DNA from: PALSA-693 sp963729695
GTDB taxonomy: Bacteria > Actinomycetota > Acidimicrobiia > Acidimicrobiales > Palsa-688
Length of the DNA: 64,000 nucleotides
Direction: 5' to 3'
NCBI GenBank assembly: GCA_963729695.1
Contig: CAVSOT010000001.1
Coordinates: forward strand, 248,001-312,000
Within the stretch, counting starts at the first letter, position 1. Each line of letters begins with the position of its first letter. Of the stretch, positions 46,393 to 55,853 are shown in pieces. The notes under the pieces were generated by a model. That model saw nothing but the letters and a program-made list of their open reading frames with translations. It ran no database searches and was not told the DNA's origin. The position numbers and the translations under genes are program-made.

Positions 46393-46456
46393 AAGCCGTG
46401 GACAGCTATTTCGAGATAACTATGCGAACTGCCCCGGTGAAAACCGGACGCGGAGG

Positions 46457-48653
46457 TCAGTCGAGGTCGAACCGATCCAGGTTCATCACTTTGTCCCATG
46501 CGGCCACGAAGTCCTGCACGAACTTCTCCTTCGCATCGTCACATGCGTAGACCTCGGCGATGCCGCGGAGCTGGGAGTTCGAGCCAAAGACAAGGTCGGC
46601 GGCGGAGGCCGTCCACTTGACGTTGCCCGTGGCCCGATCGTGACCTTCGTAGACATTGTCCGCCGACGCCGACGCCTTCCACTCCGTGGCCATGTCGAGC
46701 AGGTTTACAAAGAAGTCGTTGGTCAACGACTCTCCCCGGTCGGTGAACACCCCGAGAGCAGACTCATCGAAGTTGGCATTGAGGGCACGCAGACCGCCGA
46801 TCAGCACGGTCATCTCGGGGGCCGTCAAGGTCAACTGATTGGCCCGGTCCAAGAGCAGGACCTCAGCCGGCAACTTCTGTCCGGCCTGAAGATAATTGCG
46901 GAACCCGTCGGCGACGGGTTCGAGAACGGCGCGCCGATTCCACATCGGTCTGCTCCTGCGAGGCATCTGTGCGGCCGGGGGCGAAGGGTACCGTAACGGC
47001 AAACCCCGCGGCCTGGGCCGCTTGTTCGACGGCGGCGCATCCGCCGAGGACGATCAGGTCGGCCAAGGAGACCTTCTTCCCTCCCGACTGCGATGCGTTG
47101 AAGTCTTGCTGGATCTGCTCGAGGGTCCGCAGCGCCTTCGCCAACTCGGCTGGGTTGTTGACCTCCCAGTCCCGTTGCGGCTCCAGACGCAACCGGCCCC
47201 CGTTCGCCCCGCCGCGCATGTCCGTACCGCGGAAGCTGGCGGCCGCGGCCCAGGCCGTGGCCACCAGGCGGGAAGTGGACAGTCCCGAAGCGCGAATCTT
47301 GTCTTTCAGCGCGGCGACGTCGTCAGCCCCGATCAACTCGTGATCCAGCGGAGGAACCGGGTCCTGCCACAGCTGCGCCTCTGGGACCCACGGCCCGAGA
47401 TAGCGGGAGGGAGGTCCCATGTCGCGGTGCAGCAGCTTGTACCACGCCCTGGCGAAGGCATCTGCGAGCTGATCAGGGTTTTCGTGGAACCGCTTCGTGA
47501 TCGCCGCATAGATGGGATCCATCCGGAGCGCCAGGTCCGTGGTCAACATCATGGGCGCGTGTCGCTTCGACGGATCGTGGGCGTCCGGCACGGTGTTCTG
47601 AGCGGCGGCATCCGTGGGCGCCCACTGCTGCGCCCCGGCCGGGCTCCTCGTCAGCTCCCAGTCGTAGCTGTAGAGGTTTTCGAGATAGCCGTTGTCCCAC
47701 TTCGTCGGCTCATTGGTCCAGGCCCCCTCCAGCCCGCTCGTGACCGCATCGGCGCCCTTGCCGGTGCCAAAGGTGTTCCTCCACCCGAGGCCTTGATCCT
47801 CGACGCTTGCGCCCTCAGGTTCGGGACCGATGTACTCCGCACCCGCAGCACCATGGCACTTGCCGGTGGTGTGGCCGCCCACGATAAGCGCGACCGTCTC
47901 TTCGTCATTCATCGCCATGCGCGCGAACGTCTCCCGAATGTCCCTGGCGGCAGCCAGCGGGTCCGGATTGCCGTTGGGTCCCTCCGGGTTCACGTAGATA
48001 AGACCCATCTGCACAGCACCGAGCGGGTTGGCGAGATCGCGCTCGCCGCTATAGCGCTCGTCTCCGAGCCAGGTGTCCTCGGAGCCCCAGAAGATCTCAT
48101 CCGGTTCCCAGATATCTTCTCGCCCAAAGCCAAAGCCGAACGTCTTGAACCCCATCGACTCGTAGGCGCAGTTGCCGGCAAAGATGATGAGGTCCGCCCA
48201 GGAGATCTGTCGCCCGTACTTCTGCTTGATCGGCCACAGCAGCCGGCGGGCCTTGTCGAGGCTGGCGTTGTCCGGCCAGCTGTTGAGAGGGGCGAAACGC
48301 TGGGCGCCCTCGCCACCACCGCCCCGACCGTCGTGGATGCGGTACGTCCCCGCCGCGTGCCAGGTCATGCGGATGAAGAACGGCCCGTAGTGGCCGTAGT
48401 CGGCGGGCCACCAGTCCTGGGACGTCGTCATCACCTCGAAGATGTCCCGCTTCAGGGCCTCGACGTCGAGGTCCTTGAAGGCGTCTGCGTACTTGAAGCC
48501 CTCGCCCATCGGATTGGAGACGGGAGTGTGCTGGTGGAGCACCTGCAGGTTCAGCTGATTGGGCCACCAGTCCTGGTTCGACATGGGTCGGTGGGCGGTG
48601 GGATGCGGGGAGGCGATTACTGGGTTTTCGCTTTCGCTGCCTCGGTCAGACAC
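46457..48653 (-). CDS. katG: Catalase-peroxidase KatG, one frameshift
   Basis: About 730 residues over two frames, the full KatG length. Distal site RMTWHAAGTYR, the adduct Tyr in GLIYVNPEGPNGNPDP, proximal His in VGGHTTGKCHGA, then the silent C-terminal peroxidase domain ending KVMNLDRFDLD. The break is near 46935, just after EQTDVES. It detoxifies hydrogen peroxide in the cytosol. GTG 48653 is preferred, behind GAGGAG, because the SENPVIASPHPTAHRP leader is a normal KatG start. It is divergent from the Fur-type regulator. Confidence 0.93.
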
Positions 48654-48825
48654 GTCGGTCGTTCTCCTCTCACGCGGTGGATTCTGGTCTCGCGGTGGTT
48701 GTGGCTCGCTGCTCGTAGTACTCGGCACTACGTCGGTCCGGCTTCGCAGCCATCGGACGAATCAGAAGTGTGGGCGCACTCAGGACATCGATCCGGTCGA
48801 TGACCTCGGCTTTGTCGATGGTAAC

Positions 48826-48840
48826 TTAGAGCGACTATAA
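48826..48840. promoter_or_regulatory. Fur/PerR-type 7-1-7 box candidate
   Basis: TTAGAGC-G-ACTATAA is a 7-1-7 inverted repeat with five of seven positions pairing, in the divergent gap between katG (48653) and the Fur-type gene (48872), 32 bp before the latter. Fur-family boxes elsewhere follow this layout. Regulation of both genes by the Fur-type protein is an inference from place and form. Confidence 0.45.
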
Positions 48841-48871
48841 CTCTCGACAGGTTCGTGCGTCAAGCGGTACC

Positions 48872-49309
48872 ATGTTGCGAGTGGGAACGGACCTGCTGTC
48901 GAGGTTACGAACGAGAAACTGGCGACTCAGCCCACAACGCCGGGTCGTCGCCGAAGTCCTCGTCGGCGACCACGTGCACCTGAGCGCCGAAGAGGTGCAC
49001 GACCTGGCCCGGGCCCGGCTGCCCGAGATCAGCATCGCCACGGTGTACAACACGCTCAACGAACTGGTGGCCATGGGCGAGGTGCTCGAGGTGGACGTCG
49101 TTGACGGACCCCGGCGCTACGACCCGAACGTTGCCGCCGACCACGATCACCTGGTTTGCAACAACTGCCACTCCATTCGCGACGTCCCCCGGGCCGGCCG
49201 TGCGCCCGCTATTCCCGAGAACGCCCGGGCCGATTACGTGGTGACCTCGGTGGAAGTGACCTACCGCGGTCTCTGCCCGGCGTGCGCCGCGGATCGCCCG
49301 ACGACCTAG
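48872..49309 (+). CDS. Fur-family regulator (FurA/PerR-like)
   Basis: A 145-residue protein. The winged helix includes RLSPQRRVVAEVL and ISIATVYNTLNELVAMGEV near residues 18-75. Metal sites are HDHLVCNNC and CPAC, the two CxxC pairs of the structural zinc site. Divergence from katG is the usual sign of a peroxide-sensing FurA/PerR-type repressor, though in mycobacteria furA and katG run in the same direction. ATG 48872 has no clear ribosome site, so the mRNA may be leaderless. It overlaps the convergent amidohydrolase by 4 bp. Confidence 0.92.
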   Translation: MLRVGTDLLSRLRTRNWRLSPQRRVVAEVLVGDHVHLSAEEVHDLARARLPEISIATVYNTLNELVAMGEVLEVDVVDGPRRYDPNVAADHDHLVCNNCHSIRDVPRAGRAPAIPENARADYVVTSVEVTYRGLCPACAADRPTT

Positions 49310-50526
49310 CGGGAGCCGACCGACCCGAGCCGGAAGAAACGCTCGGCGTTACCCGAGATGACCTGATGGGCGCTGGCCGGCCCGAGCAGCTGCCTGATGC
49401 TCTCCGCTACGGCGGGGCTGTCCGGCCATGTGGAGTCTCCGTGTGGGTAGTCCACTTCGAGGGCGACGTTGTCGGTCAACCCGGCTCCCTCGATGGATCT
49501 CACCCCGTGCGGATCGTCGAAGAACGAGCACAGGACGTGGTCGTGAAAGTATTCGCTCGGCGGCCTCGGCAGCACGGCCCGGCCGTCCCGGTCTCCCCAA
49601 CCCCACGCAAAGTTGTCCTTCCACTGATAGTCCCAGCGGTGAAGCTGGAAGGGGATCCACCCGATCTGGCATTCGGCAAACAAGAGCCTCAGGTCGGGAA
49701 AGCGAGGCAGCAGCCCGGAGAGCAACCAGTCGGACATGGACATCATCCCGTTGATGTGCCCAAGGGAGGCGGTCACCGCTGGGTAAGCATCGGCCGAGGT
49801 GCTCGGCATCTTCGAACCCGAACCGATGTGGAGGCTGATGACCATATCGGTCTCGCTGCACGCGGCGAACAACGGGTCCCAATGGCCGCTGTAGATGGAA
49901 GGCAGCCCCAGGTTGGCCGGCAGCTCGCTGAACGACACGGACCGAGCACCCAGGCCGGCCATACGGCGCACCTCGGCGGCAGCCAGAGAGGAATCCCAGA
50001 GGGGCACGATGCACAGCGGAATCAACCGCCCTCCGGATCCGGCACACCAGGTGTCGATCACCCAGTCGTTGTAAGCCCGAACGCAGAGCAGCCCCAGGTC
50101 CTTGTCGTTGGAAGCCAGAAAGCGCTGCCCGGCGAAGCGGACGAACTCGTTGGGAAAGTTGACCGAAGCCACCACACCGTTGGTGTCCATGTCGGCCAGC
50201 CTGGCCACCGGGTCGTAGCAGCCGGGGCGAACTTCATCGAAGGTGATAGGAAAGTCGCCGTTCTCCGCCTCGAATCCGACGAGTGCGATCCTGCGGACCA
50301 GGGGAAAAACGCTGTCTTCATAGTGCCACACGTCGCACCAGCGGCCTTCGTCGCTCTGCTCATATACGTGGCCAGCTCCCGTAGCCGTCAATACCAATCG
50401 AGATCGACCGCGCTCCCGCACGACCTGGGGGCCGAGTTCCCGGTAGCGGCGTGGCAACCGGTCATTCCATATGTCGGGCGTCTCCAAGACATGGTCATCA
50501 ACGGAAATGATCCGCGGCGTTGACAT
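49306..50526 (-). CDS. Amidohydrolase-2 family metal-dependent hydrolase (copy A)
   Basis: A 406-residue TIM-barrel protein of the amidohydrolase-2 group. Metal-site candidates: VDDHVLETPDIW at the start, a His in MVISLHIGSGS mid-protein and an Asp in VDYPHGDSTWPDS near 340. Members are decarboxylases (ACMSD-like) or hydrolases on aromatic or cyclic acids. ATG 50526 follows AGGAGG. It resembles the copy at 54392-55669 closely in length and motif order, so the two are paralogues. Confidence 0.9.
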   Translation of the reverse strand: MSTPRIISVDDHVLETPDIWNDRLPRRYRELGPQVVRERGRSRLVLTATGAGHVYEQSDEGRWCDVWHYEDSVFPLVRRIALVGFEAENGDFPITFDEVRPGCYDPVARLADMDTNGVVASVNFPNEFVRFAGQRFLASNDKDLGLLCVRAYNDWVIDTWCAGSGGRLIPLCIVPLWDSSLAAAEVRRMAGLGARSVSFSELPANLGLPSIYSGHWDPLFAACSETDMVISLHIGSGSKMPSTSADAYPAVTASLGHINGMMSMSDWLLSGLLPRFPDLRLLFAECQIGWIPFQLHRWDYQWKDNFAWGWGDRDGRAVLPRPPSEYFHDHVLCSFFDDPHGVRSIEGAGLTDNVALEVDYPHGDSTWPDSPAVAESIRQLLGPASAHQVISGNAERFFRLGSVGSR

Positions 50527-50695
50527 ACAGAACCTCCTGGGATCGCATCATAGGACCCTCACAGCCGGGGTAGCCGCTCGCCGCGACGGCGTCAACCGGA
50601 TCGGCGGCGCGACCCGGCGCATTGACCGCAGCCCCCAGGCGACCTAAGTTGCGGCGAGCACGTGCCGACGAGAGGAACCCGGGAGGGACGCATCC

Positions 50696-51250
50696 ATGGC
50701 AGTTAGGTCCGAAGGCACCCAGGAGGGGGTTCGCGTCTATCGGGCCGCGGACGCCCCCGATCTTCTGGAGAGCGGCGCAATGGTAGTCGAGTTCGGGGAA
50801 AATACCGAGCTCCTGGGGACCGCCACCAAGCTCGCCACCTCCGACTGTTCCATTAATAGGCTGATGCTGCATCAGAGCCCTGAAGAGGGCGGCCTCTCAA
50901 TCGCATATCTCTTTTTCAAGCCCAACTTTCCGTTGTTTCTGCACGCTCACGATGTGGACACCTTGTACGTCGTCATCTCTGGATCCGTCGTCAACTTCAT
51001 GGGTGATACGACCCTGCGTCCGGGTGACATCTGGACGGTAAAGGCCGGCACGTCCTACTGGTACAGCGCCGGCCCCGACGGAGTCGAGGTCTTGGAGATG
51101 TTCCGCGACGCCGACGTCGCCACCATCATTTACACCCCCAACCCGCCAGGTCGCTTGCAAGAAGCGGTGGATGCGGTACGGGATAACGAGGAGTCCTGGA
51201 AGACCATCACTGAGGGACCCCTCTTCCTGGCCAATGCCGGGGACGGCTGA
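50696..51250 (+). CDS. Cupin-domain protein
   Basis: A 184-residue protein with one cupin barrel: FLHAHDVDTLYVVISGSVVNF and then LRPGDIWTVKAGTSYWYSAGP. His residues suggest a metal centre. The N-terminal ~60 residues are extra. Small cupins often act as dioxygenases, isomerases or cofactor-binding partners next to amidohydrolases; the reaction here is unknown. GGAGGG precedes ATG 50696. It is divergent from amidohydrolase A. Confidence 0.85.
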   Translation: MAVRSEGTQEGVRVYRAADAPDLLESGAMVVEFGENTELLGTATKLATSDCSINRLMLHQSPEEGGLSIAYLFFKPNFPLFLHAHDVDTLYVVISGSVVNFMGDTTLRPGDIWTVKAGTSYWYSAGPDGVEVLEMFRDADVATIIYTPNPPGRLQEAVDAVRDNEESWKTITEGPLFLANAGDG

Positions 51251-51281
51251 GGCTCTGATCTTCTGGCCCGTCCCAGTGCCG

Positions 51282-51818
51282 TTACGGCGAAGGGCTCGCG
51301 GCCAGCTGGGGCGAGCCGGGGGAACGGAACTCGGCGGACACGATCTCGTCGATGCAGATGGAGGCCAGTCCGGCCAGCTGAGCGAGCTGGTCGTCAGTCC
51401 AGTCCCGACGGGCGATATCCACTACGCACAACGTCCCTACCGTCCACTGCTCGGAGGTGACGAGCGGAATCCCGGCGTAGGCCCGCACGCCGAGCTGGCC
51501 CACGAGTGGGCTAAGAGCCAGACTCGGGTGCTGGGCGATGTCCCCTACGATCAGGGGCCGACCGGTGAGCACCACGTACTGACAGATCGACGACGCCAGA
51601 GGGGCCTCGCTGAGTGGCCGCCGCCACTCCCCCAGGCCGTCGGTACTGATAAAGACGACGCGGTCCCCGTCAACCAGCGTCAGCAAGGCGATCGGCGCGT
51701 CGAGCAACCCTGCCGCCAGCTTGGTCAACCGGTCGAGGTTCGGCTTAGGCGCGTAGGCCGCCGCCGCCAGATGACCCGAACGACTGCCCCATCCCGGATC
51801 GCTCCCTGCTACGCGCAT
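51282..51818 (-). CDS. GAF-domain sensory protein
   Basis: About 178 residues with a single GAF domain: LTKLAAGLLDAPIALLTLVDGDRVVF, ICQYVVLTGRPLIVGDI and AYAGIPLVTSEQWTVGTLCVVD. No output domain is present, so it may act in trans or bind a small ligand or cyclic nucleotide. The start is uncertain: ATG 51818 or GTG 51851. The next ~245 bp (51819-52064) hold no clear gene. Confidence 0.85.
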   Translation of the reverse strand: MRVAGSDPGWGSRSGHLAAAAYAPKPNLDRLTKLAAGLLDAPIALLTLVDGDRVVFISTDGLGEWRRPLSEAPLASSICQYVVLTGRPLIVGDIAQHPSLALSPLVGQLGVRAYAGIPLVTSEQWTVGTLCVVDIARRDWTDDQLAQLAGLASICIDEIVSAEFRSPGSPQLAASPSP

Positions 51819-52064
51819 ACGACCCCGGTCTGACCGACGCGGTCGACGCACACAACCCCCGCTGGAGGAATACCTGCCTGCTGTCTGCCATTCGACATGA
51901 CCACACCGCCCGCAGCCAGGGGGCCCACAGCTGTGAGTTCAACTGCCAGCCCGTCGCGCCAACACGCTCCGCAAGATCATAACCACGCTACGCCCATATG
52001 ACAACCGGGCCTCCCCCGACGCGGTCGGGCGCCAACTTGAGGAGCGACCAGGGGACCCGCCCCC

Positions 52065-52268
52065 TTAGGAATCGTCGGGGTGCAGCAGCATCCGTTCGGA
52101 TGCTTTTTCTAATGCCTCTTCGTCGTGCTCGGTGTCGACGGGTTTGGTGTCGTCCTCCGCGGGTGCATCCTTGTCCCGGAGGAGCATCTTCTCTTCGGCC
52201 TCGTGCAGCGCGTGTTCGTCGTGGTCCTTTGAACCGGCGTCTTTGCCCTGCTCTGCGTCGTCGTTCAA
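52065..52268 (-). CDS. Small acidic protein with internal duplication
   Basis: A 67-residue, highly charged protein. Two related blocks, DHDEHALHEAEEKMLL and EHDEEALEKASERMLL, are separated by ~23 residues. No known family is recognised. The TTG start at 52268 has AAGGAG six bases upstream, which makes translation likely. It is soluble and probably helical, perhaps binding metal or a partner. It is divergent from the cupin at 52534 with ~265 bp between. Confidence 0.7.
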   Translation of the reverse strand: MNDDAEQGKDAGSKDHDEHALHEAEEKMLLRDKDAPAEDDTKPVDTEHDEEALEKASERMLLHPDDS

Positions 52269-52533
52269 GGTCTTCTCCTTCGGCTTGCTGGCAAGGAACT
52301 ACCCAACCGACCGCGCATCCTATCCAGCTTCCTACGGTTGTCCTCCTCTCAGCGGTCGGGGCCGGCCGCTGGGTTTTGCCAAACCGGAGCCGCTGGCCTG
52401 ATGGCTGGCCGCGCCCAGTTCCGCCTCACCGGAAGCAGGTATCTGCGGGCGATGGCAACTCCTTAGCGCGAGCGGGTGGGGGCATTTGCAGCCAACCGCT
52501 AGGCTCGCGAGAGTTCAGTGCAGGAGGAACTCG

Positions 52534-52959
52534 ATGACCGACGCCCCCAGCAAGGCTCAGACCGAACGCAAGTCTGCTCTGGTGATGCCGATCGATCAGG
52601 GCACTCCCATTCCCGGGCGTCGGGACTGGGTCAACTACTGGGATCTGGGTGTGGAGGAGGCCAGTCGGGGTGCTATCTCCACCCAGGTGCTCAGCCTCCG
52701 CTCGGCGATGTCCGAGCCCACCGGATGGCACATCCATCCTTGCGAGTTCCAATGGGTGTACATGCTCGACGGTTGGATGGATATCCAATTCGAGGATGGA
52801 CGGGCCCCACGGGTCGAGGCCGGCTCTGTCCTGTTCATCCCTGGGGGGTTCGGCCACAACGAGCTCCGGACCTCGAACAACTCTCGAGGCATCGAGATCT
52901 TCATGCCCCCACATCCCGGGACGGTACCGATCGACGTACCACCGAACTGGCAAACCTGA
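52534..52959 (+). CDS. Cupin-domain protein, short
   Basis: A 141-residue single cupin: GWHIHPCEFQWVYMLDGWMD with metal-type His, then SVLFIPGGFGHNELRT. It resembles small cupins next to amidohydrolase-2 genes. ATG 52534 has AGGAGGA five bases upstream. The next gene on the same strand, 151 bp on, is amidohydrolase B. A substrate-binding or dioxygenase role is possible. Confidence 0.87.
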   Translation: MTDAPSKAQTERKSALVMPIDQGTPIPGRRDWVNYWDLGVEEASRGAISTQVLSLRSAMSEPTGWHIHPCEFQWVYMLDGWMDIQFEDGRAPRVEAGSVLFIPGGFGHNELRTSNNSRGIEIFMPPHPGTVPIDVPPNWQT

Positions 52960-53110
52960 GTCCAGTCCGACGCCGCGCTCGGTCGGATACTCGCAGGTCC
53001 GGCGTCCCAACTGGAAAGCCCTCTGCATGTAAGATAGCATGCGCTCAAGAGTGCACAGTTGCCTTCGACCCGCTGGGCGGCTGACTGCTGTGGTGCCTGA
53101 AGGAGGCGTC

Positions 53111-54376
53111 TTGACCGATCTCATCTCCGGAACTCCCGCCGAGGCCAGTGCCGTGAAAGAGACCCCGTACACGGTCATCTCCTGCGACACGCATGCCGGG
53201 CCGTCCCTGGAACGATCGCTTCGGTCGTATTGCCCAGAGAAGTATCTGGCTGACTTCGATGCGTACGCGGCGGCGCAGCGGGAGATGATGGGCGTCGAGT
53301 ACCTGTTCGGCGATCCTGAGAAATACGCCTATACCGAGACGTGCGAGGGGCACGACGATCCAGCCGCCCGTTTGCGGGATATGGACCGGGACGGTATCGC
53401 GGCGGCCGTGATCTTCGGCGGCGGGCAGAACCATCAGGCCGTGCCCTTCCTCGGCCTCGGGTTTGACGCGGGCAGCGCGGCCACCTCTCGTGAACTGCGG
53501 GCGATCGGAGAACGGATCTGGAATGACTGGCTGACCGACTACGTGGCCGCCTGCCCCGCCCGATTCGTCGGCGTGATGCAGGCACCGCTGTGGGACGCGG
53601 TCACCGCGGCCAAGGAAATCGAGCAGTTCCACGATCGCGGCCTGAAAGCGGTGAACTTTCCCAGCCCCCGCGCCGACTTCGCGGCCTACAACGATCCGGG
53701 CTACGAACCGGTTTGGCGGGTCTGTGAGGAACGGGGAATCCCGCTCGTCAACCACAGCGGCGGCGGCGAGAAGTCCCTCGGCATGCAGGGTCCCGGTGGC
53801 ATCGCCATCGCCGCCTCGGAAACGATGTGGCTATGCCGGCGGGCGCTGCCCCAGCTCATATTCGGTGGTGTCTTCGAACGCCACCCCGGACTCAAAGTCG
53901 TCTTTACGGAGCAGCGGGTGGCGTGGGTGCCCTTCACCCTGAACGAATACGACTCGCTCTACTACGCCGACCTGCAAAACGACGCCTGGCGCGACGGTTG
54001 GCCCAAGCTCCCAAGTGATTACTTCCAGGAGCACTGCTACGTGGGCGGGAGCTTCCTGGCCTCGTTTGAAGTCGCCTTGCGACACGAGATCGGCGTGAGC
54101 AGACTGCTCTGGGGCGACGACTATCCGCACGTCGAAGGCAGCTTTCCCTACACCTCCGCCAGCCTGCGGGCCGCCTTCTCAGATGTACCAGAAGAAGAGG
54201 TGCGCCTCATTCTCGGCGACAACGCCCTCGAGGTATACGACCTCGACCGCAGCGCCCTGACTGAGGTGGCGGCCCGCGTCGGGCCCCTGCCATCGGACGT
54301 CAGCGTTCCGCTCGATCCGGCCGATATTCCTCCACACCCGGGGCTGGCCTTCCGGACGCGGGGACCATACTCCTAG
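53111..54376 (+). CDS. Amidohydrolase-2 family metal-dependent hydrolase (copy B)
   Basis: A 421-residue TIM-barrel hydrolase, more distant from copies A and C. VISCDTHAGPS starts the barrel, PLVNHSGGGEK is mid-protein, FTEQRVAWVPFTLNEYD near 275, and LWGDDYPHVEGSFPYTSASL near 335 holds the metal Asp. The C-terminus is a ~30-residue extension. The TTG start at 53111 is chosen because AAGGAGG lies about five bases upstream; a longer frame from 53039 is open but lacks a site. Confidence 0.9.
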   Translation: MTDLISGTPAEASAVKETPYTVISCDTHAGPSLERSLRSYCPEKYLADFDAYAAAQREMMGVEYLFGDPEKYAYTETCEGHDDPAARLRDMDRDGIAAAVIFGGGQNHQAVPFLGLGFDAGSAATSRELRAIGERIWNDWLTDYVAACPARFVGVMQAPLWDAVTAAKEIEQFHDRGLKAVNFPSPRADFAAYNDPGYEPVWRVCEERGIPLVNHSGGGEKSLGMQGPGGIAIAASETMWLCRRALPQLIFGGVFERHPGLKVVFTEQRVAWVPFTLNEYDSLYYADLQNDAWRDGWPKLPSDYFQEHCYVGGSFLASFEVALRHEIGVSRLLWGDDYPHVEGSFPYTSASLRAAFSDVPEEEVRLILGDNALEVYDLDRSALTEVAARVGPLPSDVSVPLDPADIPPHPGLAFRTRGPYS

Positions 54377-54391
54377 GAGCGGCGAGTCCCG

Positions 54392-55669
54392 CTAGTTGAC
54401 CACCGCCTGCATCGACGCCGAGGTCCGTACCGCCAAGTCGGTCTGCCGTCCGGGGATGAAGGACGTGTCGTGGCCGATCGCCAACTCGCGGAGTGCACCT
54501 ACCGTGCTTTCCCTCGCCGAACGGTGAGCAAACGGATCGAACCTGAAGATGCGCATGGCGTTGAGGTGGGTCACCTTGTTGATGGTGTCCTCATCGGGGA
54601 CGTGCTGCAATGACTCCCACGTGACTTCCGGGGACCTCGGCCAGTTGCTGTCCGGGTGCGGGTAGTCGCATTCCCAGGTGACGTTGTCGACGTTCATCAC
54701 GTCCAGGCTCCGGACCCCGTGAGGATCGTCGATGAAGCAGGTCACGATGCGACGCTTGAACCGATCGCTCGGAAGCTCCCCATAGAAGGGGTGATCGGGA
54801 CGCCACGAGATGTGATGTTCGTAGACGTAGTCGGCCCGTTCAAGGAAATGCGGAACCCAGCCGATCTCGCCTTCTGAAAGGGCAAACATTATCCGGGGGA
54901 ACTTCCGCAACACTTCGGACCAGACCAGGTCGGCCGCGGTCGGATAGATATTGATACCGGCACAGGTCGTCATGACCAGGTGAGGCGCGTCGGGCGAGGT
55001 CTGGATCATGGAGGAATTGGATCCCGTGTGCATGCATACGATCGTCTCCGTCTCGTCGCACGCGGCCCAGAACGGATCCCAATGCGGATCGTGCAGGGAT
55101 GGGAGGCCGAGCAAGTACGGGTTCATGGAAAAGGTCACGGCATGGCAACCCATGGCGTTGACGCGCCGTACCTCGGCTCCCATGGCGGTAGGATCCCACA
55201 ACGGCGTCACCGCACACGGGATGAATCGCCCCGGGTACGTGCCACACCAGTCCTCTATGTGCCAGTCGTTGTACGCCTGCAGGACGGTCAGGGCCAGGTC
55301 CGCATCCTTAGCGGCAGACCTCTGGAACAGTTGGCCGGCAAAACGGGGGAAAGACGGGAAGCACAGCGAGCCAAGAACGCCGTTGACGTTCATGTCCTTG
55401 ACCCGCTCGTGGATGTTGTAGACACCTGGTCGAACGTCGTCATAAGAGCTGGGCTCGTCATGCTCGCCGTCAGCCCGACCCACCGTGGCTGATGTCGTCA
55501 GGCTGGGGGCGGCCTGACCATCGAACATCCAGTTGAAATTGCCGTTGGAATCTCCTATGACCCGAGGCGCACGATCGGCGTATTTTGCCGGTATGCGACC
55601 GGCGAACATGTCGGGCGGTTCGACCACATGGTCATCGGTGCTAACCAGGATGAGGTCATTCATCTCCAT
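54392..55669 (-). CDS. Amidohydrolase-2 family metal-dependent hydrolase (copy C)
   Basis: A ~425-residue protein close to copy A: STDDHVVEPPDMFAGRIPAK at the start, IVCMHTGSNSSM mid-protein, LSEGEIGWVPHFLERADYVY and ECDYPHPDSNWPRSPE near 330. It is convergent with copy B (15 bp apart). The start is uncertain among ATG 55690, 55669 and 55663. The tail of ~40 residues after the barrel is polar. Confidence 0.9.
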   Translation of the reverse strand: MEMNDLILVSTDDHVVEPPDMFAGRIPAKYADRAPRVIGDSNGNFNWMFDGQAAPSLTTSATVGRADGEHDEPSSYDDVRPGVYNIHERVKDMNVNGVLGSLCFPSFPRFAGQLFQRSAAKDADLALTVLQAYNDWHIEDWCGTYPGRFIPCAVTPLWDPTAMGAEVRRVNAMGCHAVTFSMNPYLLGLPSLHDPHWDPFWAACDETETIVCMHTGSNSSMIQTSPDAPHLVMTTCAGINIYPTAADLVWSEVLRKFPRIMFALSEGEIGWVPHFLERADYVYEHHISWRPDHPFYGELPSDRFKRRIVTCFIDDPHGVRSLDVMNVDNVTWECDYPHPDSNWPRSPEVTWESLQHVPDEDTINKVTHLNAMRIFRFDPFAHRSARESTVGALRELAIGHDTSFIPGRQTDLAVRTSASMQAVVN

Positions 55670-55853
55670 GCGGAGTCGCCCTTTCGCCAAAAAAAGGGAA
55701 GATGGGTAACCGTCCCTTAGCTTCGCGATAATATATCACGCTGATCAGGACTGGAGAGAGGCCGACGGCACGTTTACAGACGCCGTCTGCGGGTCGCGCT
55801 GACGAAGTTTTACGCCGACGAACGCAGACTCCCGACGAGGTGGGAGAAGCAAC

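Noticed and set aside
46896..48803. A 635-codon open frame antisense to katG, with similar long plus-strand frames antisense to the acyl-CoA dehydrogenase (18027-19265) and to ccmF (8452-9492), and a minus-strand frame antisense to the DHA2 transporter (36416-38281).
   Set aside because: High-GC codon use leaves antisense frames open. The residues are low-complexity Arg/Gly/Pro/His and match no family, while the opposite strand carries clear enzyme motifs.
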